A stretch of 64,000 bases of DNA. Origin: Roseiarcus sp963816065. GTDB taxonomy: Bacteria > Pseudomonadota > Alphaproteobacteria > Rhizobiales > Beijerinckiaceae. Below, in pieces: positions 54,507-63,174 of this stretch (position 1 is its first letter; the number at the start of each line of letters is the position of its first letter). The stretch lies in NCBI GenBank assembly GCA_963816065.1, contig CAWFJG010000019.1:248001-312000 (forward strand), given 5' to 3'. The position numbers and the translations under genes were made by a program. Below the pieces are notes generated by a model. The model was not told the DNA's origin and made no database searches. It saw only the letters and a list, made by a program, of their open reading frames with translations.

Positions 54507-56144
54507 ATGCCTTTCCGCCTAGATCGGCGCGCTGCGGCGGTCGCGCTCGTCTTCTGCCTCATGGCGCCGATTGGCGCGGCCCTCGGGTTTTCGACCGATT
54601 GGCCTGCGCCGCCCTCGGTCGAATTCGGCGAGCTTTATCGCGCGGTCGAGATGGCCGGCCTCTTTGCCGACCAGAAGGCCTTCGCCGACGCCGCCCCGCG
54701 CGCGCCGCCCGCCGAGGTCATGGCGGATTACGACCGGGAGAAGGGTCAGCCGGGGTTCGATCTCAAAGCCTTCGTCGATGCGTCATTTCAGCCTGCCGCC
54801 GCAGGCTTTCCCGGCCTACCTGCTCCGACCGGACGAGGACGTCCGCGCCTACGTGCGCGGTTCCTGGCAGGCGCTACAGCGCAAACCGGACGAGGTCGAG
54901 CCCTGGTCGTCGCTGCTGCCGCTCGACCACCCTTATGTCGTCCCGGGCGGCCGCTTTCGAGAGATCTACTACTGGGACAGCTATTTCGTCATGCTCGGCC
55001 TCCTCAGCGACGGCCGCCTCGACCTCGCCCGCGACACGCTCGACAATTTCGCCTCGCTGATCGGCCGCTACGGCCATATCCCCAACGGCAACCGCAGCTA
55101 TTACCTCAGCCGGTCGCAGCCGCCGTTCTTCTCGCTGATGGTCGAACTGATCGCCGCCCGGGAGGGGGACGCGGTCCTGACCCGATACCTGCCGGAGCTC
55201 GAGGCCGAATACGCCTACTGGATGGACGGCGCCGGCGACGCTCGCGCCCGGGTCGGCCTTCCGCCACGTCGTCCGGCTGCCCGACGGCGTCCTGCTCAAT
55301 CGGTGCTGGGACGATCGCGCCGCGCCGCGCGACGAATCCTATCGCGAGGATGTCGAGACGGCGCGGCGCGCGGACCGTCCGGCCGACGAGGTGTACCGCG
55401 ATCTCCGGGCCGGGGCGGAGACGGGATGGGACTTCAGCTCCCGCTGGCTCGCCGACGGCAAGACGCTCGCGACCATACGCACCACCGCGATCGCCCCGGT
55501 CGACCTGAACGCGCTGATGGTCCATCTCGAGCAGACGCTCGCCAGGGCCTATCGGCTGAAGGGCGACGCAGGCGCCGCCGATCGGCTTCAGGCTGCGGCG
55601 GACGAGCGGGCGGCTGCGATCCGGCGGCTGATGTGGAACGCCAAGGGCGGCTTCTTCGCCGACGCTCTGTGGCGGGAGGGGCGTCAGAGCGACGCCCTGA
55701 CCGCGGCGACGGTCGTCCCGCTCGCGTTCGGCCTCGCCAGTCCGGACGAGGCCCGCGCGGTCGCCGAGACGCTCCGAGCGCGGCTTCTCGAGCCCGGCGG
55801 CCTCGGAACGACGGCCGTCGAGACGGGCCAGCAGTGGGACCGGCCGAACGGCTGGCCGCCGCTGCAATATCTGGCGATCAAAGGGTTGAGCGCCTACGGC
55901 GAGCGGGACCTCGCCCGCGAGATCGCCCGACGCTGGATCGAGACGAACGTTCGCGGCTACGCGGCTTCGGGCGTCCTGGTCGAGAAGTACGATGTCGCCC
56001 GCGCTCCGGACGAAGGTCCGCGCGGGCGGTCGCGGCGGCGAATACGCGCTGCAGGTCGGCTTCGGCTGGACCAATGGCGTCCTGGCTGGGCTGGTGGCCG
56101 AGTATCCCGACCTCGCCGCCAAGGCGCTGGGCGAGGCGCCCTGA
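54507..56144 (+). pseudogene. treA: Periplasmic trehalase (GH37), broken by three frameshifts
   Basis: It starts with a signal peptide (AAAVALVFCLMAPIGAALGF). Shifts at about 54786, 55238 and 56025 divide it, but all GH37 signatures are present across the frames: PGGRFREIYYWDSYFVMLGL, GHIPNGNRSYYLSRSQPPFF, GVLLNRCWDD, QQWDRPNGWPPLQYLAIKGL and the Gly-rich GGEYALQVGFGWTNGV. The joined protein of about 545 residues hydrolyses trehalose in the periplasm. GGGAGG precedes the ATG. Three separate one-base changes in a gene with complete conservation favour sequencing errors. Confidence 0.82.
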
Positions 56145-56146
56145 CC

Positions 56147-57814
56147 TCACCCCTCGACGGTCGCCGGATGGAGCAGGGCGGCGAGCTTTCGCCGCTTGTG
56201 GCGCTCCCGCTTGGGCGCGACGAGCAGAGTGATCTTGGGCGGCTCGGTCAAATATTTGTGCGCCTCGGCCTCGACCAACTGGTCGGCCTTGGTCACGCGC
56301 GCGCGCAGATGCCTGAGTTCGAGCAGGGACTGGATCAGGAAGTTCTCGACCACCCGGCCGACTTGCGCCGTGTCCTCGAAGACATTCCAGGCGAAGGCCC
56401 CGTCGCGCTTGCGCTCGAAACCGATCTCCTGCATGGCCGCCAGAAACGTCGCCCTGTCATTGGGGTCGATGTGGTATTCGACCGTCACCAGAACCGGCCC
56501 CTGCTCCTCGTCGACCGCCCGGCCGATCACCCGCTCGCGCCAATGCAACGACGGCGTAAGGTCCAGCGCGGCGGCGGTCTGAAGCTTCTGGCGCCATGTG
56601 GCGATCATGGCGACGAAGGCGCCGGCGGCGGCGATATAGAGCGTCGGCGGCAGACCCCATTCGCTGGCGACCTTGCCCCACAGCGCGCTGCCGATGGTCA
56701 TCGCGCCGAAATAGGCGGTGAGCAGGATCGCCATACCCCGCCCGCGCACCCAGTCGGGCAGCGCCACCTGAGCCGACACGAACAGCGTCGTCATCATGAT
56801 GGTCCACGAGGCCCCGGCGAGAGGCTCGCCGCCAGGGCCAGAGTCAGACCCTTCGCCGCGCCATACATCGCGAGCGCGACGATCGTCCCGACCGTCGCAA
56901 GGGCGGCGAGCCCGTCCGGGCCGAGCCGCTCCTTCAGCCAGTTCAGGCCCAGCGAGCCCACGATCGATCCGAGGCCGATCATGCCCATCAGAACGCCGTA
57001 GATCGCCGCCCCGTTGTGCATCTGGTTGCGCGCGATCAGCGGCAGCAAGGCCCAGTAGGCGCTTCCGAACAGGAAGAAGGCGGCGGCGCGGATGAGGGTC
57101 GCGTCCATGTCCCGGTTGTGGCGAACGTAGCGAAGGCCGGTTCTGACCGCGTTGGTCAGGCGTTCGGCGGGCAGCGTTTCCTTGGCCTTGCGCGGCGCCC
57201 GCCACCAGACGACAGCCGCCACGATCGCCAGGTTTCCGACGCAATAGCACCAGAACGGGACGCCGATGCTGAACGCCGCGATCGCCAGACCGCCAACGGC
57301 CGGACCGACCGCCCGGCTGACGCTGTAGGAGGCGTTGTTGACGGCGATGGCGCTGTCGAGGTCCTCCTTGGGCACAAGCTTCGGGGTGACCAGTTGCCAG
57401 ACCGGCGCGGCGATGGCCCCGCCGACCCCGAGCGCGAAGGTGGTCATGAGCAGGATCGTCGGCTCGGCCAGCCCGCCGCTGACGATCACGGCGAAGGCGA
57501 TCGAGATCACGGCGACCGCCGCCTGCGCGCCGATCAGGAGGCGGCGCGCGTCGACGATGTCAGCGAGCGCGCCGGCCGGCACGGTCAAAAGGAACATCGG
57601 CAGCATGGTCGCGACCTGGACCGCCGAAACCATCATCGGATTGGGATTGAGGTTCGTCATCAGCCAGCTCATCGACGTGTCGAACATCGCGATGCCGACA
57701 TTGGACACCGAGCTGGCGATCAAGATGACGGTGAACGCGCGATGGCCGAACACGCCCCATCGCGACCCACGAACTCAAGGACGGCCCGGCCTCGTCGCTG
57801 GATTGGCTGGTCAA
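56147..57814 (-). pseudogene. MFS_3-type exporter with C-terminal ABM-like domain, broken by frameshift(s)
   Basis: The N-terminal frame has VILIASSVSNVGIAMFDTSM, WLMTNLNPNPMMVSAVQVAT and LTVPAGALADIVDARRLLIG. At about 56815 one missing base moves the reading to AGASWTIMMTTLFVSAQVAL, DWVRGRGMAILLTAYFGAMT and a cytosolic tail GPVLVTVEYHIDPNDRATFL with KRDGAFAWNVFEDTAQVGRV. The clear frame begins with GTG 57753; a TTG at 57814 with GGAG upstream plus another indel near 57757 would give the N-terminus expected from its paralogue at 58898. It belongs with EntS-like exporters. It faces the trehalase gene, three bases apart. Confidence 0.75.
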
Positions 57815-58037
57815 TCGGCGCTCCGCCCTTTGAGCCGCTGGCGGCCACGGGGCCGGCCGCGATGGCAGATGGCAAGGCTTTTCGGCCTTTTCAAGCCACT
57901 GAGGCCATCCGACGCCGGCGAACGCGCTCATATCGCAGGACGAGACTTGTTTTCGTTCGCTCGACGGCTTACCTCCGGCCGGCCGCTCCGCGCTCGGCTT
58001 TCCTCGAACGGCACGGGTTTCCGGCGCGGAGGACAAA

Positions 58038-58865
58038 TTGGCGCTCTCCACCCTCATGGTCTCGATGCGCGTCGGTCAGCCCAATGCGGCGATGCTGGCG
58101 GTCGTCGTCGATCTGGCGAAGCGGTTCGGCTCGCAAATCGTGGGCGTCGCGGCCCGCCAAGTCTCGACCCACGCCTATGTTCGCGGCGCCGGCCCGTTCG
58201 AGCCGAAGGACTACGACCCGCACAAGTTCGTCGACGAGGCGCGGGCGGCGGAAGACGAGTTCCGGGCCGCGCTGTCCGGGTTCCCGTCCATCGAATGGCG
58301 GATGCAGATGACCTCGGGACCGGCGCAAGACTACGTTGCCGGCGAAGCCCGGTGCGCCGATGTCGTCGTCGCCCCCGTCGACGGGCGCGAGCGGCCCTTC
58401 TTTCCCTCCGGGCAGGCCGAGATCGGCGATCTTGTGATGCGCCTCGGGCGACCGATCTTGACGACGCCGACAGGCGTGACCGGTATCGGGTTTCGGCAGG
58501 CCTTGGTCTGCTACAAGGAGGTGCGCGAGGCGCGCCGGGCGCTGGCCGACTCGCTTCCCTTCCTGCAGGCGATGCAGCGCGTCCATGTGGTCGAGGTCAC
58601 CGAGGCCGGAGGGACGGAGGGCGCCGGGCGCCGGCTGAACGACGTCAAAGCCTGGCTGGCTTGCAACGGCGTCGAGGCCGCCTGCGAGGCGTCCCCCGCC
58701 GTCGGCGGATTGGCCGAACAACTGGCTACGCTGGCGGCGGACTTGCAGGCGGACCTCGTCGTCGCCGGCGCCTTCGGCCACAGCCGTCTGCGCGAATGGG
58801 CGTTCGGCGGCGTGACCCGTGACTTTCTCCTGCGCAGCGACCGCTGCGTGCTGTCGTCTCACTAG
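58038..58865 (+). CDS. Tandem universal stress protein (UspA) family
   Basis: A 275-residue protein with two Usp-like halves. The first (STLMVSMRVGQPNAAMLAVV, DLAKRFGSQIVGVAARQ) is degenerate. The second ends with the ATP-binding loop VVAGAFGHSRLREWAFGGVT. The start is TTG with GGAGGA nine bases upstream. It lies between two MFS_3 transporter genes, divergent from one and 32 bases before the other, which suggests a shared stress-induced unit. Confidence 0.82.
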   Translation: MALSTLMVSMRVGQPNAAMLAVVVDLAKRFGSQIVGVAARQVSTHAYVRGAGPFEPKDYDPHKFVDEARAAEDEFRAALSGFPSIEWRMQMTSGPAQDYVAGEARCADVVVAPVDGRERPFFPSGQAEIGDLVMRLGRPILTTPTGVTGIGFRQALVCYKEVREARRALADSLPFLQAMQRVHVVEVTEAGGTEGAGRRLNDVKAWLACNGVEAACEASPAVGGLAEQLATLAADLQADLVVAGAFGHSRLREWAFGGVTRDFLLRSDRCVLSSH

Positions 58866-58897
58866 AATCCGCGCGAGGGAGGCGCAAAGAGCGACGC

Positions 58898-60541
58898 ATG
58901 GAGACGCCCGCCCCGGAGACGTCAGCCGACCGGCGAATGGCGTGGCTCGGCGCATTCGCGCATCTGCCCTTCGTCGTGGTCTGGCTTGCCAGCGCCATCG
59001 CGCTGGTCGGAATGTCGATGTACGACACGGCGTCGGGGTGGCTGATGACCACGCTCGACCTCAGTCCGTTGGCTGTGTCGCTGGTGCACGCCGCGACCAA
59101 TCTGCCGATGTTCCTGTTCACCCTGCCGGCCGGGGCGCTCGCCGACATCGTCGATCCGCGCCGGTTGATCCTCTATATCTCCTGCGGGATCGCCGTGCTG
59201 ATCGTGGTGTTCGCGAGTCTCGTCTCGGCGCAGCTCGCCTCTCCGGTTTCGCTGCTGCTGACGACCTTTTTTCTGAGCGCGCTCTGGTCAGTGAACTCGC
59301 CCTCCTGGCTCGCGATCCTGCCGGCGCTAGTCTCGCGATCCGATCTGCCGGGGGCCATCGCGGCGAACGGGGTTGCCTATAACCTGAGTCGCACCATCGG
59401 TCCGGCGCTCGCCGGCGTCATCATCGCCAAGCACGGCCTCTCCGCGCCGTACTGGGCCTTCGCGCTCACCAATGGGGTCGTGATCGCGGCGCTCCTGTGG
59501 TGGCGCGCCCCGCCGAAGCCGACCGCGACTTTGCCGGCCGAACGGCTGACCGGCGCGCTGCGCACGGGAATCCGGCACGCCATCAACAACCGGCTGTTCC
59601 GTGCGACCCTGGTGCGGACCTTGGGGGTCTACCCGTTCGCCGCCGCCTATTTCGGCCTCATGCCGTTGATCGCCCGGGATTCCGGCGAGGGCGCGGAGAG
59701 CTATGGCCTGCTGCTCAGCATGATCAGCGCCGGGGCGCTGTTCGGCTCGCTGGCGCACCGGCACTTGCGGCCACTCGTCAATCTCGACTGGATGGCCGCG
59801 CTCGGGTCGGTCGGGACCGCCGTGGCGCTGTTCCTGTTCGGTTCGAGCCATGACTTCGGCGTTCTGCTTGCCGCCACCTTCTGCGCCGGCGCGGCGTGGG
59901 TGCTCGTCCTGACGAGCCTCTATGTCTCGGCGCAGAACGTCCTGCCGCAATGGGTCCGCGGTCGCGGCCTGGCGATCTTCCTCACCGTCATATTCGGGGC
60001 CGTCGCGGTCAGCAGCGCCGCCTGGGGTCAGGCGGCTGCGAAGTTCGGCGTGAGCCACGCGCTCTTTGCCGCCGCCGCCGGCGCGCTTCTCGGCATTCCG
60101 CTGACCTGGCCGTGGAGATTGCACAACGCCGAGGCGGTCGACCTCACGCCGTCGCTCCATTACAAGTCCCCCCCGTCCGTGGAGGAGATCGCCGACGATC
60201 GCGGACCGGTGCTGGTCAAGATCGACTACCGCATCGATCCGAAGGACCGCGAGCGCTTCCTGCGCGCGGTCGACGAACTCGGCGAGCAGCGGCGCCGGGA
60301 CGGCGCGTTCGCCTGGGGCGTGTTCGAGGACCTGGACGTGTCGGGCCGCTACGAGGAAGCCTACATGATCGAAACATGGCTCGACCTCTTGCACTTTCGC
60401 GAACGGGTGACCAAGGAAGACCGCGTGATCGAGGACGATATCCGGACCATGCTGACCGCGCCGCCAAACATCGAGTTCCTCGTCGCCGCCGAGCGCCAGG
60501 CGCAGCGAAGCGGCCGGTCCGGCGCGACCGTCGGAGCGTGA
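58898..60541 (+). CDS. MFS_3-type exporter with C-terminal ABM-like domain
   Basis: A 547-residue transporter. About 11-12 helices are seen from residue 20 to 410 (VVVWLASAIALVGMSMYDTA; LFTLPAGALADIVDPRRLIL; RTIGPALAGVIIAKHGLSAP; QWVRGRGLAIFLTVIFGAVA). The cytosolic tail (residues 430-547) is GPVLVKIDYRIDPKDRERFL, RRDGAFAWGVFEDLDVSGRY and FRERVTKEDRVIEDDIRTML, the ABM-like domain that ends PF05977 proteins. It is a paralogue of the frameshifted gene at 56147 on the other strand. It overlaps the following quinone reductase gene by four bases. Confidence 0.85.
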   Translation: METPAPETSADRRMAWLGAFAHLPFVVVWLASAIALVGMSMYDTASGWLMTTLDLSPLAVSLVHAATNLPMFLFTLPAGALADIVDPRRLILYISCGIAVLIVVFASLVSAQLASPVSLLLTTFFLSALWSVNSPSWLAILPALVSRSDLPGAIAANGVAYNLSRTIGPALAGVIIAKHGLSAPYWAFALTNGVVIAALLWWRAPPKPTATLPAERLTGALRTGIRHAINNRLFRATLVRTLGVYPFAAAYFGLMPLIARDSGEGAESYGLLLSMISAGALFGSLAHRHLRPLVNLDWMAALGSVGTAVALFLFGSSHDFGVLLAATFCAGAAWVLVLTSLYVSAQNVLPQWVRGRGLAIFLTVIFGAVAVSSAAWGQAAAKFGVSHALFAAAAGALLGIPLTWPWRLHNAEAVDLTPSLHYKSPPSVEEIADDRGPVLVKIDYRIDPKDRERFLRAVDELGEQRRRDGAFAWGVFEDLDVSGRYEEAYMIETWLDLLHFRERVTKEDRVIEDDIRTMLTAPPNIEFLVAAERQAQRSGRSGATVGA

Positions 60542-61131
60542 CCGGTTTGCGCGTTCTCGTCGTCTACGCTCACCCTCTCGAGACGAGCTTTCTGTCGGCG
60601 GTCCACTCCCGCGTTGTCGATGCGCTCGGGACCCGCGGCCACGTCGTCGACGATCTCGACCTCTACGCCGAGCGCTTCGATCCGGCGCTGTCGGCCGAGC
60701 AGATGCGCTACTATGTCGATCCGGCGCGCAATACCCGCGAGGTCGAGGCTTACGTCGCGCGGCTATTGGCGGCCGAAGCGCTGGTTCTTGTGTTCCCGGT
60801 CTGGTTCGACGGCCTTCCCGCGATCATGCAGGGGTATTTCCAGCGGGTGTTCCTGCCCGGAGTTGCGACGGTCATCGACGCCGATGGATTGTTCCATCCG
60901 AATTTGCAGAACCTCGGGCGGATGGCGGCGGTGTGCGCCTATGGCGAGAGTCGGTCCGACATCGCCAGGAAGGACGATCCCCCACGCCGGTTCGTACGCG
61001 ACAACATCGGCGCGCTGATCGATCCCAACGGGCGCCTCGACTATCACGCGCTCTACGGCATGAACTTCTCGACCGCGCCCCGGCGCGCCGCCTTTCTCCG
61101 CAGCGTGGCGCGCGCTTTCGCCGCCTGGTGA
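60538..61131 (+). CDS. NAD(P)H dehydrogenase (quinone), NQO1/MdaB-type flavoprotein
   Basis: A 197-residue flavodoxin-fold protein: LRVLVVYAHPLETSFLSAVH, DLDLYAERFDPALSAEQM, LVLVFPVWFDGLPAIMQGYF and YHALYGMNFSTA match the NQO/KefF branch. It reduces quinones with FAD or FMN and NAD(P)H. The GTG start overlaps the MFS stop (GTGA), so the pump and reductase are made together, possibly to handle an aromatic or quinone toxicant. Confidence 0.85.
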   Translation: MTGLRVLVVYAHPLETSFLSAVHSRVVDALGTRGHVVDDLDLYAERFDPALSAEQMRYYVDPARNTREVEAYVARLLAAEALVLVFPVWFDGLPAIMQGYFQRVFLPGVATVIDADGLFHPNLQNLGRMAAVCAYGESRSDIARKDDPPRRFVRDNIGALIDPNGRLDYHALYGMNFSTAPRRAAFLRSVARAFAAW

Positions 61132-61198
61132 GGCCGCGCTCTCAGGGGTCTAGCCCGAACTTCCGGCGTTTCTGAGCGCAAGTCGTTGATGTGACTCG

Positions 61199-63026
61199 AT
61201 TGCGGGATTGCGATCTGCCTACGCGGCGATCTTGAGGCCGAGGAGACCGAAGGCTCGGGTTTGGGTTGGCGTGGGTCTGGACAGGATCGTGGTTGGGCGG
61301 GCGTCGCCGAAGCGGACGCTGTTGCGGGTCAGGTTGGCGAGGTCCGAGAGGAGTGTGCGGAAGCTGTGGACGGGCTGGCCGTCCTCGGTGCGTCTGGTGA
61401 TGGCCTTGCGACGCGCCGCGGGCGAGACTTTGGCCTTGGCGACGGGGGATGCGCGCTCGGCGGCGGCGGCTTTAAGATCGTCGTCTTTGAACAGCATCGG
61501 GGCGAGGTCTCGCTTCATGCGCCAGATGACGTAGTAGGCCAGCATGCACAGGAAGACATGGGCGCGGACGCGATGGGCCCGGCGATGGTGGATCGGGCGG
61601 ACGTCGAGGTCGCCGGATTTGATGTCGCGGAAGCCGCGCTCGGCGTGGCTGAGGCCCTTGTAGGCGAGGACGAGGGCGGCGGCGGGGAAGCCGTCTCCGG
61701 GAAGAGAGCTTCGGATCACATATATGCCGTCGAGGGCGGCTTCGGCGGCGATCGCCTCGGCCTTGCGCGACCATGTGAGGCCAGTCTCGGTGATGGCGAG
61801 GTCGAAATGCTTGGCCATGTGGCGACGGTCGATGACGGCGCCGACCTTGAGGGCGATCTTGTCCTGGCCGCGGAGCGGGTTGCGCTTTTTCTCGGTCATC
61901 GCGCGGATCTTGATCAGCGCCGTCTCGGTCGCCTCGAGGAGTTCGTCGCGCTTGCGCGCGCGCTCGGCGGCGAGCCCCGGGTTGCGGCAGACGATGAGGC
62001 GCTCGCCGGGATAGTCGTCCGAGACGATCTCCGCCATGTCGCGCTCGTCGAACAGCGAGGGCTGCAAGGGGCCGCCCTCGGCCGCGAGCGCCTTGATCGC
62101 CGGGGCGCGCAGCGCGGTGATCCAGTCGAAGCCGGCGGGCGCGAGATCGGCGTCGATGCGCGCCTTGGTGATCATGCCGCGGTCGCCGACGAGCACGATG
62201 CGCTTCAGCCGGAAGCGCGTGCGTAGCTTCTTGACCTGATGGGCGAGCGTGGTCGGGTCGCCGAGATTGCCCTCGAACACCTCGACGGCGACCGGACAGC
62301 CGTCCGGCGTGCACATGAGACCGAAGACGATCTGCGGCCGGTCGCCGCGATGGTCGCGGCTGTAGCCGAACTGCGCCAGCTCGCAGCGCCGCCCTTCGAG
62401 GTAGCTCGGGGTGACGTCGTAGAGCACGAGCACGCCGTCCTTGAGATGGCGCTCGGCGAGGGTCTTTTCGACGCTCGCCTGGTTGCGGCCCAAGAGGTCG
62501 AGGGCGGCGTAGAGTTCGTCCTCGTCGACCTCGCCGAGGTCGAGCACGGCGCCGAGCGAGTGGGCGGCGGTCGCCTCGCTGAGCTGGCGGGCGGTGGCGA
62601 GCTTGGCGGCCGGCTCGACGATCCGCGCCACGATCATGGCGAGGATCAGCCTAGACGGGCGGTCCGGCCCCTTCGGCAACATCTTGTCGAGCCCGAGCCG
62701 GCGCGCCGTCCCGAGCGCGGCGGCGACGTGGCCGTGCGCCAGCGCGCGGGCGATCTCGAAGCGCTCGACTTCGAGCGGCGCGAGGGTCTCTCCGGCAAGA
62801 ACCCGGCGTAGGCTATCGATCTTCGCCTCAGGCCAGTCGGAGATGTTGGCAAGCGTGCGCGACTTGACCTTACCGTCCTCCCGATAGCTCTCGCGCAAGA
62901 GGACGGCGGGCGGCGAATTGCGGTTGGGAATGCGCGTGACGTACATGATCAGCTTGAATCATGGCCTAGCGGTCAAATCAAGCGATCTTTTACATGCCTA
63001 CATTTTTGGCAGAAATTCCCGCAATG
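61199..63026. mobile_element. IS1634-family insertion sequence (ends tentative)
   Basis: One transposase gene fills the element. Near the left end ATTGCGGGATT (61199-61209) and near the right end the complement of AATTCCCGCAAT (63015-63026) share ATTGCGGGA in inverted orientation, and I take these as provisional terminal repeats. I found no clear target-site duplication, so the borders may be off by tens of bases. Confidence 0.55.
61219..62946 (-). CDS. IS1634-family transposase
   Basis: A 575-residue DDE transposase, the family's usual size. Features include LVLYDVTPSYLEGRRCELAQ (first Asp), GDRPQIVFGLMCTPDGCPVA, RIVLVGDRGMITKARI (second Asp), DGIYVIRSSLPGD and LAYKGLSHAERGFRDIKSGD (Glu region), then HRVRAHVFLCMLAYYVIWRM. 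The gene has no frameshift or internal stop, so the element could still be active. It lies on the minus strand between the quinone reductase gene and the phospholipase D fragment. Confidence 0.92.
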   Translation of the reverse strand: MYVTRIPNRNSPPAVLLRESYREDGKVKSRTLANISDWPEAKIDSLRRVLAGETLAPLEVERFEIARALAHGHVAAALGTARRLGLDKMLPKGPDRPSRLILAMIVARIVEPAAKLATARQLSEATAAHSLGAVLDLGEVDEDELYAALDLLGRNQASVEKTLAERHLKDGVLVLYDVTPSYLEGRRCELAQFGYSRDHRGDRPQIVFGLMCTPDGCPVAVEVFEGNLGDPTTLAHQVKKLRTRFRLKRIVLVGDRGMITKARIDADLAPAGFDWITALRAPAIKALAAEGGPLQPSLFDERDMAEIVSDDYPGERLIVCRNPGLAAERARKRDELLEATETALIKIRAMTEKKRNPLRGQDKIALKVGAVIDRRHMAKHFDLAITETGLTWSRKAEAIAAEAALDGIYVIRSSLPGDGFPAAALVLAYKGLSHAERGFRDIKSGDLDVRPIHHRRAHRVRAHVFLCMLAYYVIWRMKRDLAPMLFKDDDLKAAAAERASPVAKAKVSPAARRKAITRRTEDGQPVHSFRTLLSDLANLTRNSVRFGDARPTTILSRPTPTQTRAFGLLGLKIAA

Positions 63027-63109
63027 CCGCACAAACCCTCACCTTTCCGCCCTACCCCTCTCGGAAGTTCCGCTTAGGGCAAGATGAGTTCGAATCGAAC
63101 TCGGGCCAA

Positions 63110-63165
63110 AGACCCTCATCCGGCCTCCTGGCCTCCTTCCCGGGAAAGCTGGAGAAGGGGACGCA
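63110..63165. repeat. REP-like intergenic repeat
   Basis: GACCCTCATCCGGCCTCCTG, GCCTCCTTCCCGGGAAAGCT and GGAGAAGGGGA form a hairpin-prone sequence related to the repeats at 9449 and 45797. It lies just after the phospholipase D stop and next to the insertion sequence. It probably marks the original intergenic region that the insertion sequence entered. Confidence 0.45.
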
Positions 63166-63174
63166 GCCGGAAGG

